From NCBI GenBank assembly GCA_035911135.1, contig JAMHWD010000018.1, positions 62,001-126,000 of the forward strand: 64,000 nt of DNA, in the 5' to 3' direction. The notes under the pieces are model-generated. The model ran no database searches. It was not told where the DNA came from and worked only from the letters and a program-made list of their open reading frames with translations. Each line of letters starts with the position of its first letter. Positions within the stretch are counted from its first letter, which is position 1. Origin of the DNA: JAMHWD01 sp035911135 (GTDB lineage Bacteria; Pseudomonadota; Alphaproteobacteria; Micavibrionales; Micavibrionaceae). Shown here piece by piece: positions 7,935 through 16,499 of this stretch. The position numbers were made by a program, and so were the translations under genes.

Positions 7935-7961
7935 AAAATCCCCGCCATTGGCGGGGATTTT
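7935..7961 (+). terminator. Rho-independent terminator after ppiA
   Basis: AAAATCCCCGCC (7935-7946) pairs perfectly with GGCGGGGATTTT (7950-7961) around a 3-nt loop. The A- and T-flanked GC stem would also work for the convergent LOG gene that ends at 7986. Confidence 0.85.
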
Positions 7962-7985
7962 GTTATTGGGCTTTCATTATCGCTA

Positions 7986-8876
7986 TCAGCTCTTGGTTAT
8001 CAGCTCCGCGCCCCATTTCTCGCGGTGCAGGTCGATTTGAACCGATGATTGATGCTTCAGGGATTCGCGCAAGGCTGCCTCATCCGTCCCCACATCAAAA
8101 AGCTTCAGGCATTTTTGCGTGATGAATGTTTCTGCCGCCGCCCGTTCCAGCCAGCGCAGCAAGGCATCAAACTGGCCATGCCCGTTCAAAATACCTATGG
8201 GCCGCGCATGCTTGCCCAACTGTTTCAGCCCCAGCGCGCAGATCAGATAATACGCGCTCTCGACGCTGGGCTGGGCGACAATAATTGGATCAGGCGTTTT
8301 GCGGGTAATCTCATCCTCGAAATGCGGGAAACGCTCCGGCAAGACATCCGGCCCCTTGGGCGGCGTTGCCTTGTCCAGCGCATCGAATACTTCTGACGGG
8401 TCATTCACGACAAGGCAGTAATCGGGATTGAAATCGGGGAGGCTTTTCAGGAATCCGATCATCTCATCCCAGTATCCATCGGTATTGACGAACACGACCA
8501 TCTTGCCATGCAGGCGCAGATTGCCCCAGTACAGCGCCTCCAGCGTTTCATCGGCTGTCCCGAAACCGCCCGGTAATGCCACCAGTGCATCCGCCATGTA
8601 AAACATGCGGCGCTTGCGATCCCAGAGATCCTCGACCAAAATCGTCTCGGTCAGGCCTTTTAGAATACGCTCGCTATCCTTGATTTTCTTGGGAACAATC
8701 CCGGTGACTTTCGCGCCATTATCAAGCGCGGCCTGCGCCACCAGCCCCATCAGCCCGGCATCCATGCCGCCATAAACCAGATGCCGTTCCGCAAGGCCAA
8801 TGCGCGCGCCCATATCCAGCGCGTCATTTTTAAAAATATCGCGCGCAAAACCGGACGAGCCCAGATAAACGGTCAA
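7986..8876 (-). CDS. LOG-family (lysine decarboxylase-like) protein with C-terminal extension
   Basis: 296 residues. The Rossmann-like LOG fold is shown by YGGMDAGLMG (35-44) and the hallmark PGGFGTADETLE (102-113). Family members are typically nucleoside 5'-monophosphate phosphoribohydrolases; plant and some bacterial members release cytokinins. Usual bacterial members are near 200 residues, so about 95 residues at the C-terminus are extra and of unknown role. The annotated start is a TTG at 8876 giving TVYLGSSG, the normal family N-terminus. No good ribosome binding site is visible, so the start is uncertain by several codons. Confidence 0.85.
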   Translation of the reverse strand: MTVYLGSSGFARDIFKNDALDMGARIGLAERHLVYGGMDAGLMGLVAQAALDNGAKVTGIVPKKIKDSERILKGLTETILVEDLWDRKRRMFYMADALVALPGGFGTADETLEALYWGNLRLHGKMVVFVNTDGYWDEMIGFLKSLPDFNPDYCLVVNDPSEVFDALDKATPPKGPDVLPERFPHFEDEITRKTPDPIIVAQPSVESAYYLICALGLKQLGKHARPIGILNGHGQFDALLRWLERAAAETFITQKCLKLFDVGTDEAALRESLKHQSSVQIDLHREKWGAELITKS

Positions 8877-8930
8877 TGTATGAAAGGCGTCAGCAGACAG
8901 TGTTATTCATCCTTATCAATTTCTTGATTA

Positions 8931-9734
8931 TCATCCTAGGTAAAAATCCTTATCAATCTGTAAACGCCCGCCGGACAAGGCTTTTCCATCCAGCATTTCA
9001 ATCGCCTGCGCCCCGCGGATGCTGTTGGTCAGATAGATCGCCTCCGCCCCGGCCAGATCATCCGGCAGCAGCGATTTTTCAGAAACCGGATAACGGGACA
9101 TAAATACTTGCCGCGCGATGCCGTGCAGCACGCCATCAGAAAGCGGCGGGGTAAACAGCGCCCCTTCTTTTTCAATAAAGAGATTAGACGATGAGGCACA
9201 GGTCACATGCCCGGCATTATTGAGCATGATGGCCTCATTGCCGCCCTTCCCCCGTGACTCGATCAGGGCCAGAATATTATCGCCGTAATTACAGGATTTG
9301 ATCCGGGAAAGCGGCGAGCCTTCATTGCGCCGGACATTACGTGCAATCAAAGCATGAATGGGCGGGAATTCAGACGGCACAGGCGCCAGACGCATCACCA
9401 GAACAGGCGCGGCATTTTCAGGCGGCATCAATCCGCGCTGCGCCATGCCGCGTGATAAAACCGTATTCACCGCATAGCGGCCGGATTGTGCCTTACTTTT
9501 CTGAATAATCTCGGCCGTAAGTGAAAGAAATTTTTCAACCGGCAAGGAAAACGGAATGCCCAGAATTTGTGCATTGGCCGCAAGCCGTTCCCAATGAAGC
9601 CCGGCATGAACCGCCCATCCATCCACCGCCAGCAACGTATCAAAAATGCCATCGCCCAGACGAATGCGGTCCGCCGCGCCAAAAACAAACGCGCCATCAT
9701 CCTCCAGCCATGTGCCATTGCGCCACATCACCAT
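8931..9734 (-). CDS. pabC: 4-amino-4-deoxychorismate lyase (class IV PLP enzyme)
   Basis: 267 residues. Branched-chain aminotransferase fold with the PLP-binding lysine in SRIKSCNYGDN (near residue 146), then SSSNLFIE and a C-terminal LTNSIRGAQAI. Directly upstream pabA supplies the first step, so this gene is assigned as the lyase that releases p-aminobenzoate and pyruvate for folate. The start at 9734 (MVMWRNG) overlaps the end of pabA; a second ATG at 9728 is also possible. A D-amino acid or branched-chain aminotransferase cannot be strictly excluded, but context favours PabC. Confidence 0.85.
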   Translation of the reverse strand: MVMWRNGTWLEDDGAFVFGAADRIRLGDGIFDTLLAVDGWAVHAGLHWERLAANAQILGIPFSLPVEKFLSLTAEIIQKSKAQSGRYAVNTVLSRGMAQRGLMPPENAAPVLVMRLAPVPSEFPPIHALIARNVRRNEGSPLSRIKSCNYGDNILALIESRGKGGNEAIMLNNAGHVTCASSSNLFIEKEGALFTPPLSDGVLHGIARQVFMSRYPVSEKSLLPDDLAGAEAIYLTNSIRGAQAIEMLDGKALSGGRLQIDKDFYLG

Positions 9735-9738
9735 GGCA

Positions 9739-10341
9739 TCAGGCCGCTTTGCGGTGCGAATGCGCTGTACGGTGTGCCGCCGCAAGATTGAGGAAATTGC
9801 CAATCAGCATCTGACCCTGTGCGGTCAGGATGGATTCCGGGTGAAACTGCACGCCGTAAACCGGATGCCGCGCATGACGCAGCGCCATGATCACACCATC
9901 TTCGGTGCGGGCGCTAACCAGCAGCGCCGGCGCATCATGAATATCCACGATCAGGGAATGATAACGCCCCGCCGTGAACGGCGAGCCAAGCCCCGCGAAA
10001 AGCCCCTGCCCGTCATGAATGATTTCCGAGGCCTTGCCATGCATCGGCCGCGGCGCAGCGACAACACGGCCGCCATAGGCCTGCGCGATGGCCTGATGCC
10101 CAAGGCATACGCCCAGCATGGGAATCTGCCCGCCCAGCCTGCGAACAACCTCGACACTCACCCCTGCCTCATCCGGCGTACAAGGGCCGGGCGAGATGAC
10201 AATGGCATCGGGCTTGAGTGCCGATATCTCTTCCACGCTCATCTCGTCATTGCGGATGATATGCGTCTCCCCGCCAGCCAGCCGTATAGTGCGCGCCAGA
10301 TTGTGGGAAAACGAATCGTAATTATCAATAACCAGTATCAT
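9739..10341 (-). CDS. pabA: Aminodeoxychorismate/anthranilate synthase glutamine amidotransferase subunit
   Basis: 200 residues of the class I glutamine amidotransferase fold, with the catalytic triad C79 (GVCLGHQ), H167 and E169 (QFHPES), and NYDSFSHNL at the N-terminus. It supplies ammonia from glutamine to the chorismate-binding subunit. In many bacteria one such protein serves both PabB and TrpE. The downstream pabC, essentially overlapping, and the distant pabB at 23.9 kb point to folate synthesis. No trpE or trpCD is in the window. The ATG at 10341 is unambiguous but lacks a strong ribosome binding site. Confidence 0.9.
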   Translation of the reverse strand: MILVIDNYDSFSHNLARTIRLAGGETHIIRNDEMSVEEISALKPDAIVISPGPCTPDEAGVSVEVVRRLGGQIPMLGVCLGHQAIAQAYGGRVVAAPRPMHGKASEIIHDGQGLFAGLGSPFTAGRYHSLIVDIHDAPALLVSARTEDGVIMALRHARHPVYGVQFHPESILTAQGQMLIGNFLNLAAAHRTAHSHRKAA

Positions 10342-10366
10342 GTATGCTTTTACTTATAACGCTGTC

Positions 10367-11116
10367 CTAGCGGACTGGCAAATGTCCGGGCTTTGTCACG
10401 CCCATAACCTCATCATCATGCACAGGCCGCGAAATAACGATGGCCCCGTCATGGGCATCGACAACCACCTTGTAAGGCCCCCGGTCCGTATTGAAAACAA
10501 AGCCATATCCCGGATCATTACCGTTAATCATGGCCTTATACGGTTCAAAGCCCATAGCGGGAGGCGCCTCTTCCGCGGCAATAGCAAAGGCCTGTTCCGG
10601 CGAGATATATTGCCCCGGCGGCAGGTCAAATTTTGGCGCGGGCGCTGATTTTACCTCAGATTTGGCGGCAGGCTTGCTTTTCTTCTTCGGCTTGGATTTG
10701 GGCTTATCGGCTTTTGCGGCCTCGGTTTTTGGTTTTTCGATGCTCTGTGCCTCGATTTTGGGCGCGTCTTCTTTTGGCATCGCTTCCTTGGCCTGCTCTT
10801 CCTTGGGTTGCTCTGCCTTTGGCTCCTCAACCTTAGGCTCATCCGCTTTTACAGATTCAGGATCTGGTTCTGGCGCTGGCTCCGGGGATGTCTGTGGCTG
10901 AGGCGCAGAGAATATCACTGATTTGGCCGGGACATTCGGTTGCGGTGCTTTTTCTGCAGGTTCTGCAGGCGGCGCAGATTCAGATTGCGGCTTGCCGATA
11001 TCAACCACGGCCTTGCTGCCATCATCCTGAATGACCGTGATCGTATTGGTTCCCTGCGCGAATGCGGCAGAAACACATGAAAAGCACAACAAAACAGCCA
11101 ACCCGGCGAAACGCAT
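10367..11116 (-). CDS. Secreted PepSY-domain protein with long Pro/Lys/Glu linker
   Basis: 249 residues. A signal peptide MRFAGLAVLLCFSC ends near AFAQ. It is followed by a long low-complexity region rich in Pro, Lys, Glu and Ala with many EEPKAE-type imperfect repeats, then a C-terminal PepSY-like module (SPEQAFAIAAEE ... YKVVVDAHDGAIVI). The start at 11116 was chosen for AAGAAGGA 7 nt upstream; the frame runs back to 11197 without a signal peptide at its head. The linker resembles periplasm-spanning stalks of TonB-like proteins. The substrate or partner is unknown. Confidence 0.78.
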   Translation of the reverse strand: MRFAGLAVLLCFSCVSAAFAQGTNTITVIQDDGSKAVVDIGKPQSESAPPAEPAEKAPQPNVPAKSVIFSAPQPQTSPEPAPEPDPESVKADEPKVEEPKAEQPKEEQAKEAMPKEDAPKIEAQSIEKPKTEAAKADKPKSKPKKKSKPAAKSEVKSAPAPKFDLPPGQYISPEQAFAIAAEEAPPAMGFEPYKAMINGNDPGYGFVFNTDRGPYKVVVDAHDGAIVISRPVHDDEVMGVTKPGHLPVR

Positions 11117-11246
11117 AAAATATTCCTTCTTGTAAACTTTCATTGTGAGCATAACCCACGCAGATGCAATATGAATTTCATTTGACTTTATAAGCATAAT
11201 TTTCCTAAATCGATGTATAAAAATAAAAAGTTAACAGGGAAACATC

Positions 11247-11735
11247 TTGGACCAGTCACAATCCAAAAGAATGATGCGCCTTGGCATGTTTATCGAGGAA
11301 ACACGCCAGGATGGGTGGTTGTATGAAACGGGCGATGCCAAGAACCCGTTCGATATGGTGGCCTTCACACGCGATATCGACCATGAAATCCAATCTATCT
11401 TCGCGCCGCAATTTGCCGCCATCCGCGCGCAAGCCGAATTTGAACGTGAATTACTGCGCCGTGACTTCAAGATTCTGGAACTTTCCCTGACGCTGGCCTT
11501 TCGTGACGCGCTGGACCGCACACGCCAGAAAATGGATCAGGCGCTGGAGCGTATCAAGGACGATCTGACCGAAGAAGGCCTTAAAACCCTGCGCCGGGAA
11601 ATGAGAGAGGCCATTATAGGCGCACAAAGTACCATGCGTGATGGCATGATTGTGCCGCTTTATACCTTTGGCAAATCCCGTGACGAGCGTATCGAGGCCT
11701 ATGAGGACTGGTTCAACAAGCATTACGGCCTGTAA
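11247..11735 (+). CDS. Conserved-looking cytosolic protein, helical, unknown
   Basis: 162 residues, highly charged and mainly helical. A likely coiled-coil region lies at about 60-120 (ERELLRRDFKILEL ... LERIKDDLTEEGLKTL) and the C-terminus is EAYEDWFNKHYGL. No membrane segment or known catalytic motif is seen. The start is a TTG at 11247 with AGGGA 7 nt upstream; an internal ATG pair 8-9 codons later is the alternative. It lies divergent from the PepSY gene and 83 bp before another unknown gene in the same direction. Confidence 0.65.
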   Translation: MDQSQSKRMMRLGMFIEETRQDGWLYETGDAKNPFDMVAFTRDIDHEIQSIFAPQFAAIRAQAEFERELLRRDFKILELSLTLAFRDALDRTRQKMDQALERIKDDLTEEGLKTLRREMREAIIGAQSTMRDGMIVPLYTFGKSRDERIEAYEDWFNKHYGL

Positions 11736-11818
11736 TATCAGGCTGATTTTACCGCATTTTTGCTCTGCAACACGCCCAAAACTTGCCCTTGTATTAGCAT
11801 TTACGTAATAATAAAGGC

Positions 11819-12301
11819 ATGAGCCAATTACAAGGAACAACACAGCGCCTCTCCGAAGTTGCCTCTGCCCTGTTTCGCCTGGGCGGAATGCCGGAGCCGC
11901 ACACCACCGTCGATCAGCGCAATGGCATGAAGCCCAAGGCCCCGATCCTGGCCGACATGCCCCTGAAACTGCAGGCCGTTATTCATCCGCAGGACGATAT
12001 CCGCTTCCTGACCACGGAATACAAGGATACCGGCGAAATTTCGATCCGCGATTTTTCCTATACGGCGGATGAATTGCAGGACATCTTGCACGCGCTCTCG
12101 AAACAGGAGGGCGGCCACGCGCTGGAATGGAACAAACTTCAGGTCGAAATGGCCCTTTTAACCGCCGCACAATCCCCCGCCGCCGCCAAGGCCCTGATCG
12201 GCATGAATGACACCGGATGGGCGCAGAAGGTCGGGGGAGAGCAGGCAGATCCGGGCGAAGATGATGTTGCTCCCGCCATCGCGCCGTCTGTGTTGCAGTA
12301 A
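11819..12301 (+). CDS. Hypothetical soluble protein
   Basis: 160 residues with no signal peptide or membrane helix. The N-terminal third is polar, the middle (about 50-100) has mixed alpha/beta character with FLTTEYKDTGEISIRDFSYTADEL, and the C-terminal tail is acidic and proline-rich. AAAGG precedes the ATG. I do not recognise the family. It is convergent with the small zeta-associated gene, with only 4 bp between the two stops. Confidence 0.6.
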   Translation: MSQLQGTTQRLSEVASALFRLGGMPEPHTTVDQRNGMKPKAPILADMPLKLQAVIHPQDDIRFLTTEYKDTGEISIRDFSYTADELQDILHALSKQEGGHALEWNKLQVEMALLTAAQSPAAAKALIGMNDTGWAQKVGGEQADPGEDDVAPAIAPSVLQ

Positions 12302-12305
12302 TTTC

Positions 12306-12500
12306 TTATGATTTTAAAGCGCCGACACGCTTTCTCATAGCCTTCGGAGAAACGCGCTCGATTTTACTACCCGTTTTAATAACAAGATCAGTGCCGTAAC
12401 GCTCTGCATCACGAATAGCAATCTCAATGGCACCCTTGAGAGCATTTTTGGGCTTTTTCTTTCCCGCCGGGACAGAGCCTGTCATAAAGTCAATGTTCAT
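12306..12500 (-). CDS. Small basic protein paired with zeta-like kinase
   Basis: 64 residues, rich in Lys and Arg (KKKPKNALKGAIEIAIRDAE ... SPKAMRKRVGALKS). The ATG at 12500 has GAGG 6 nt upstream and overlaps the last codons of the upstream kinase gene, so the two are translationally coupled. Small partners of this sort often accompany COG4185 zeta-like kinases and may be antitoxins, but I see no recognised antitoxin domain. The role is inferred from position only. Confidence 0.6.
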   Translation of the reverse strand: MNIDFMTGSVPAGKKKPKNALKGAIEIAIRDAERYGTDLVIKTGSKIERVSPKAMRKRVGALKS

Positions 12501-13086
12501 CTCTAGCCTCAATAACCTTCTCTACGAACCGCTGACATAGGTTCTCATTGTAACGAATAGCCGGCTCATTTCCCTGCCAAAAAGCGATTTCTTCTGGCGC
12601 CCCGGCAGTCGTATCATATATACGCATTATATCACAGATATTCTTATACGGCATCAACCAGTTCTTAAGACTCCGCCAATATCTCCGGCGCACATCCAAG
12701 GATGCCACATGATGGCCACCTTGAGCGACCCTGTTCTTGATGCGCTGTATGTTAACATTGATATCTGCGCTGAAAATATAATGCATTTCAATAATATAAC
12801 CTGATTTATGAGCCTCTTTAAGCTTGGGAAACAATGTTCTGCCTGAAAGGGTGGTTTCGATAGCGAAATCTTCCTTCCGTTCAATAAAACCGGTCATTCG
12901 TTCAATAACAATACGCCCCGCAGAAATATGCTGATCTTGCGGATTAAACGGCGACAGGCCCTTGGCAATCTCGTCCGCGTTGATAAATTCCTTGATCTTG
13001 CGCTTTGGCAAAAGCAGCTTTGCCACCGTCGTTTTACCCGATCCGTTGGCACCAGCAAAGATGATAAGAATTGGATTTTTAGACAT
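12490..13086 (-). CDS. Zeta-toxin-like P-loop kinase (COG4185 type)
   Basis: 198 residues. The Walker A motif is GANGSGKTT (12-20). Downstream are FINADEIAKGLSP and FAIETTLSGRT, both typical of zeta/PezT-like kinases that phosphorylate UDP-N-acetylglucosamine or related substrates. The conserved Asp/Glu and Arg residues of the fold are visible; activity is not proven. It is followed with overlap by a small basic gene and preceded at 11 bp by an unknown gene. The group is visibly more AT-rich than uvrB next door, consistent with acquisition. Confidence 0.82.
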   Translation of the reverse strand: MSKNPILIIFAGANGSGKTTVAKLLLPKRKIKEFINADEIAKGLSPFNPQDQHISAGRIVIERMTGFIERKEDFAIETTLSGRTLFPKLKEAHKSGYIIEMHYIFSADINVNIQRIKNRVAQGGHHVASLDVRRRYWRSLKNWLMPYKNICDIMRIYDTTAGAPEEIAFWQGNEPAIRYNENLCQRFVEKVIEARDEH

Positions 13087-13097
13087 CGTTGTTGCGT

Positions 13098-13538
13098 TTA
13101 AGCATTCGCCATTTCAAACCAGTTTATATTCCCAAACCCCAGTGATGGGGCCGTAACAACATGAGATTGAACAGGATCTAATTTTTGCAGAGTTTTTCTA
13201 TCTCGCTGAATAATATCAATAGGCTTCCATGATAAAGTAAAGCCCATCCCATCCTCATTATAACCAATAACATCTGATAATTCAGCGACAATTACAGGAT
13301 CATCCCCACATTGTATTCTTCTATTGTTTATTCTTTCTGCTGCATATGATCTGAAACTATTATTATATTTTACGGCTTCGATCTGACCAGCCACGGCTAA
13401 AAACATCATATCATAAATATTTGTCAGAAAGTCGCAAACATAGCCGTCACTTTTTCTTCGAGAGAGCAGTCCAACAACACGAATATTCTTTATCCCGCTT
13501 CCACAATAAAATTCAGCAGTTATGATCCAAGCCTTCAT
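13098..13538 (-). CDS. Unknown protein in zeta-kinase cassette
   Basis: 146 residues starting MKAWIITAEFY, 1 bp after the uvrB stop, with the 3' end of uvrB likely supplying ribosomes by coupling. The sequence has mixed alpha/beta character, no membrane helix and a central segment VCDFLTNIYDMMFLAVAGQIEAVKYNN. I recognise no family. Its AT content and codon use (many ATT, AAT and TAT) differ from the upstream uvrB and resemble the zeta kinase that follows 11 bp later. Confidence 0.62.
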   Translation of the reverse strand: MKAWIITAEFYCGSGIKNIRVVGLLSRRKSDGYVCDFLTNIYDMMFLAVAGQIEAVKYNNSFRSYAAERINNRRIQCGDDPVIVAELSDVIGYNEDGMGFTLSWKPIDIIQRDRKTLQKLDPVQSHVVTAPSLGFGNINWFEMANA

Positions 13539-13539
13539 C

Positions 13540-15636
13540 CTAACGCCCCTTCTTCCCCTTGGCCTTGCCCGCCTTCCACGCCTTGGCGGCGCGGGGGGTG
13601 GTGATGGTTCCGGTGAGGCCAAGATCAAGCGCTTCGAGCCTTTTGACCTCATCACGCAGACGCGCGGCTTCCTCGAATTCCAGATCGCTGGCGGCCTTGT
13701 GCATCTGATCGCGCATCTGGGCGATACGCTTTTGCAAGCTGGCCGGATTGTGCGCGAATGCGTCCTGATCATCCTCGCCCACCCCGCCATAGCCCACGCC
13801 CGCCGGAACGGTCACATGATCGGCGCGCTCGAACACGCTATCAAGGATGCTCTCGATATTCTTGCGTACGGTCTGAGGCGTGATGCCATTGGCGGCATTA
13901 TAGGCTTCCTGTTTTTCGCGGCGGCGGGTGGTTTCATCAATGGCGTGCTGCATGGAGCCTGTCACGCTATCGGCGTATAAAATCGCCTTGCCATCCACGT
14001 TACGCGCCGCGCGGCCAATGGTCTGGATCAGCGAGGTGCGCGAGCGCAGGAATCCTTCCTTGTCCGCATCCAGAATCATCACGCGCATACATTCGGGGAT
14101 ATCCAGCCCCTCGCGCAGGAGGTTAATCCCCACCAGCACGTCAAACGCGCCGCGCCGCAAATCCTGCATGATCTCGATCCGCTCCAGCGTATCGACATCG
14201 GAATGGATATAGCGCACGGCGATATTATTTTCGCTCAAATATTCCGTGAGCGCCTCGGCCATTTTCTTGGTCAGCGTTGTCACCAGCAAACGCCCGCCCT
14301 TGGCGATCACATCCTTGGCCTCATGCATCAGATCATCGACCTGATTTTTGGTGGGCCGTATTTCCACGGGCGGATCGATAAGGCCCGTTGGACGCACAAG
14401 CTGCTCGGCGGAGATACCGCCCGATTGCTCAACCTCCCATTCACCCGGCGTGGCGGAAACATAGACTGTCTGTGGCCGGAAACGCTGCCATTCCTCGAAT
14501 TTCAGCGGGCGGTTATCAACGGCGGCCGGCAGGCGAAACCCGTATTCGACCAGCGTGGATTTGCGCTTGTAGTCGCCGTTATACATCGCCCGCAATTGCG
14601 GGATCATGACGTGACTTTCATCCAGAACCATCAGCGCATCATCGGGCAGGTATTCGATCAGCGTGGGCGGCGGCTCGCCCGGCGCGCGGCCCGTTAGATA
14701 ACGGGAATAATTCTCGATCCCCTGGCATACGCCTGTGGCCTCCAGCATCTCCAAATCGAATTGCGTGCGCTGGGAAAGGCGCTGGGCTTCCAATAGTTTC
14801 CCTTCCGCCTCGAAGGCCGCGACCTGAATTTTCAGATCTTTTTTGATCTGCTGGATGGCCTGCTGCATAGTCGGCCCCGGCGTGATGTAGTGCGAATTGG
14901 CAAAGATGCGGATCCCTTCCAGCCCTTCATATTTACTGCCCGTCAGCGGGTCGAATTCGGTGATGGTATCAACCTCATCCCCGAAGAGATCAATGCGCCA
15001 GGCGCGGTCTTCGAAGTGGGCGGGAAAGAGTTCAATGACATCCCCGCGCACCCGGAAATTCCCTCGCTCGAACGCGATATCATTGCGCTTGTATTGCAAA
15101 GCAATCAGCCGGCGGATCAGGTCCTGCCGGTCAAAACGGTCGCCTTTATTGATGTTAAAGGTCATGGCCGCGTAATCTTCCTTCGACCCGATGCCGTAAA
15201 TACAAGACACCGAAGCCACGATTATGACATCTCGGCGCTCGAACAGCGCTCTGGTCGCGGCGTGACGCATCCGGTCGATCTGCTCGTTAATCGCAGAATC
15301 CTTCTCGATAAAGGTATCGGACCGCGGCACATAGGCTTCGGGCTGGTAGTAATCATAGTAAGAAACGAAGTATTCGACCGCGTTGTCGGGAAAAAAGCTT
15401 TTGAACTCGCCATAAAGTTGTGCCGCCAAAGTCTTGTTGGGTGCCAATATCAGGGCCGGGCGCTGCATGTCCTGAATGACATGGGCGATGGTAAAAGTCT
15501 TGCCCGAACCCGTCACGCCCAGCAATGTCTGGTCGGTCAGACCGGAACGTAAGCCTTCGCAGAGCTTGCGAATAGCTTCGGGCTGGTCCCCGGTGGGCGT
15601 AAAGTCGGAGACGATCTTCAAAACATCATTGCTCAT
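13540..15636 (-). CDS. uvrB: Excinuclease ABC subunit B
   Basis: 698 residues. DEAD-like helicase of nucleotide excision repair; it receives damaged DNA from UvrA and, with UvrC, makes the incisions. Motifs: Walker A GVTGSGKT (40-47), the beta-hairpin region [20 protein letters not shown], Walker B VLDESH, helicase motif QTIGRAARN, and a C-terminal UVR motif ([20 protein letters not shown]) for UvrC contact. The tail is very basic ([14 protein letters not shown]). Its ATG overlaps the stop of a short upstream ORF made of a duplicated uvrB start. No SOS box is obvious. Confidence 0.98.
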   Translation of the reverse strand: MSNDVLKIVSDFTPTGDQPEAIRKLCEGLRSGLTDQTLLGVTGSGKTFTIAHVIQDMQRPALILAPNKTLAAQLYGEFKSFFPDNAVEYFVSYYDYYQPEAYVPRSDTFIEKDSAINEQIDRMRHAATRALFERRDVIIVASVSCIYGIGSKEDYAAMTFNINKGDRFDRQDLIRRLIALQYKRNDIAFERGNFRVRGDVIELFPAHFEDRAWRIDLFGDEVDTITEFDPLTGSKYEGLEGIRIFANSHYITPGPTMQQAIQQIKKDLKIQVAAFEAEGKLLEAQRLSQRTQFDLEMLEATGVCQGIENYSRYLTGRAPGEPPPTLIEYLPDDALMVLDESHVMIPQLRAMYNGDYKRKSTLVEYGFRLPAAVDNRPLKFEEWQRFRPQTVYVSATPGEWEVEQSGGISAEQLVRPTGLIDPPVEIRPTKNQVDDLMHEAKDVIAKGGRLLVTTLTKKMAEALTEYLSENNIAVRYIHSDVDTLERIEIMQDLRRGAFDVLVGINLLREGLDIPECMRVMILDADKEGFLRSRTSLIQTIGRAARNVDGKAILYADSVTGSMQHAIDETTRRREKQEAYNAANGITPQTVRKNIESILDSVFERADHVTVPAGVGYGGVGEDDQDAFAHNPASLQKRIAQMRDQMHKAASDLEFEEAARLRDEVKRLEALDLGLTGTITTPRAAKAWKAGKAKGKKGR

Positions 15637-15788
15637 GCGCCAGCCCTCCGCTTTATGTTTTCTGGGCCCCCGCCTGCGCGGGGGTGGCGCTTTTCTAACG
15701 GGCTTGCGCCCGCAAGTAAATCTGCCAGCTGGTCCCCGGTCGGCGTAATGTCGGAGACGATTTTAAGGTTTTGGGCATCCATGGCCAT
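15633..15788 (-). pseudogene. Fossil duplicate of the uvrB 5' end fused to a repeat
   Basis: An open frame of 51 codons starting [20 protein letters not shown], clearly related to the uvrB N-terminus ([16 protein letters not shown]), then running through a GC palindrome repeat. It ends in a TGA that overlaps the uvrB ATG (ATGA). The matching DNA is about 40 bp and sits roughly 150 bp upstream of the true uvrB start. Probably a remnant of a local duplication or of an original start displaced by repeat insertion; it might still act as a leader peptide. Confidence 0.65.
15667..15712. repeat. GC-rich double hairpin between uvrB copies
   Basis: CCCCCGC (15667-15673) pairs with GCGGGGG (15678-15684), and CGGGC (15699-15703) pairs with GCCCG (15708-15712). 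The pattern with GGGCCCCCGCCTGCGCGGGG resembles common palindromic intergenic repeats of alphaproteobacteria. It separates the uvrB fossil from the intact gene. Confidence 0.65.
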
Positions 15789-15810
15789 AGATATAGCGGA
15801 AAATGGCCCA

Positions 15811-15846
15811 AAAACAAATAACGCGGAGAAAGATCCCCGCGTTATT
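15811..15846 (-). terminator. Terminator of the histone H1-like gene
   Basis: AATAACGCGG (15817-15826) and CCGCGTTATT (15837-15846) form a 10-bp stem. Read leftward, the stem is followed by a T-rich run (TTTGTTTTTGG). It fits the end of the leftward gene at 15874. Confidence 0.65.
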
Positions 15847-15873
15847 GATTGTCTGGTAAAAAAAAAGAAGAAA

Positions 15874-16122
15874 TTACTTCTTCTTCGCTACTTTCTTCTT
15901 AGCAGCCAGTTTCACCGGCTTCTTAACAGCAGCAGCTTTCGTTGTTTTCTTCTTAGCAGCAGGCTTCTTAACAGCCGGCTTCTTAGCAGCAACCTTCTTC
16001 ACAGCAGGCTTCTTAGCAGCGGCGGGCTTCGCAGCAGCTTTTTTAGCAGCAGGTTTCTTTGTTGCAGTCGTCTTCTTTGCTGCCGGTTTCTTAGCGGCAG
16101 GCTTTTTTGCAGTAGTAGCCAT
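15874..16122 (-). CDS. Histone H1-like Lys/Ala-rich DNA-binding protein
   Basis: 82 residues composed almost only of Lys, Ala, Pro, Thr and Val in repeats of the form AAKKPA(V/A)KK, without a globular domain. Such proteins resemble the C-terminal tail of eukaryotic histone H1, chlamydial Hc and AlgP-like proteins, and probably bind and compact DNA. The DNA is correspondingly a degenerate repeat. AAAGGGAGCAC precedes the ATG, and a terminator lies downstream. It is divergent from lysK across a 377-bp AT-rich region. Confidence 0.85.
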   Translation of the reverse strand: MATTAKKPAAKKPAAKKTTATKKPAAKKAAAKPAAAKKPAVKKVAAKKPAVKKPAAKKKTTKAAAVKKPVKLAAKKKVAKKK

Positions 16123-16499
16123 TTTAGTGCTCCCTTTTAGATGGATAACCAGAATTGGTTAGTGTGGTGTCTTCCAAGAACTCTTGAAAGTAATCCCATT
16201 GTATCCGTTTTTTTTTACTGAACAAAACATAAAATTACATTGGCAATTAATTTTTTTTTAACCTTGTCCGTGAAGGGCGCGGACAAGTTGAATTTTCATC
16301 AGGAAATCTGCGGTATTTCTACGCAAGATTTTTATTTTTTGGACAAAATTTTTTGCAGCATTTGTTGCAGAAATACATCGTTTTCACTGCTCAAGTAATC
16401 ATCCGCCCTGCAAAATTTTTACCGGCGCAATCATTTTTGATTCCTTTTTCTCATCAAATGACGCTTGAAAACGCATTGTGATTTGTCCATGGTAAAACC
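16123..16499. other. AT-rich divergent intergenic region
   Basis: 377 bp without a supportable gene, between the H1-like gene and lysK. It holds several A- and T-runs (for example at 16207-16216 and 16250-16259). There is one 8-bp hairpin, CTTGTCCG (16263-16270) with CGGACAAG (16280-16287), and several TGCAG/CTGCA motifs around 16350. A TTGAAA at about 16465 could be a lysK -35. No riboswitch or RNA gene is recognised. Confidence 0.6.
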
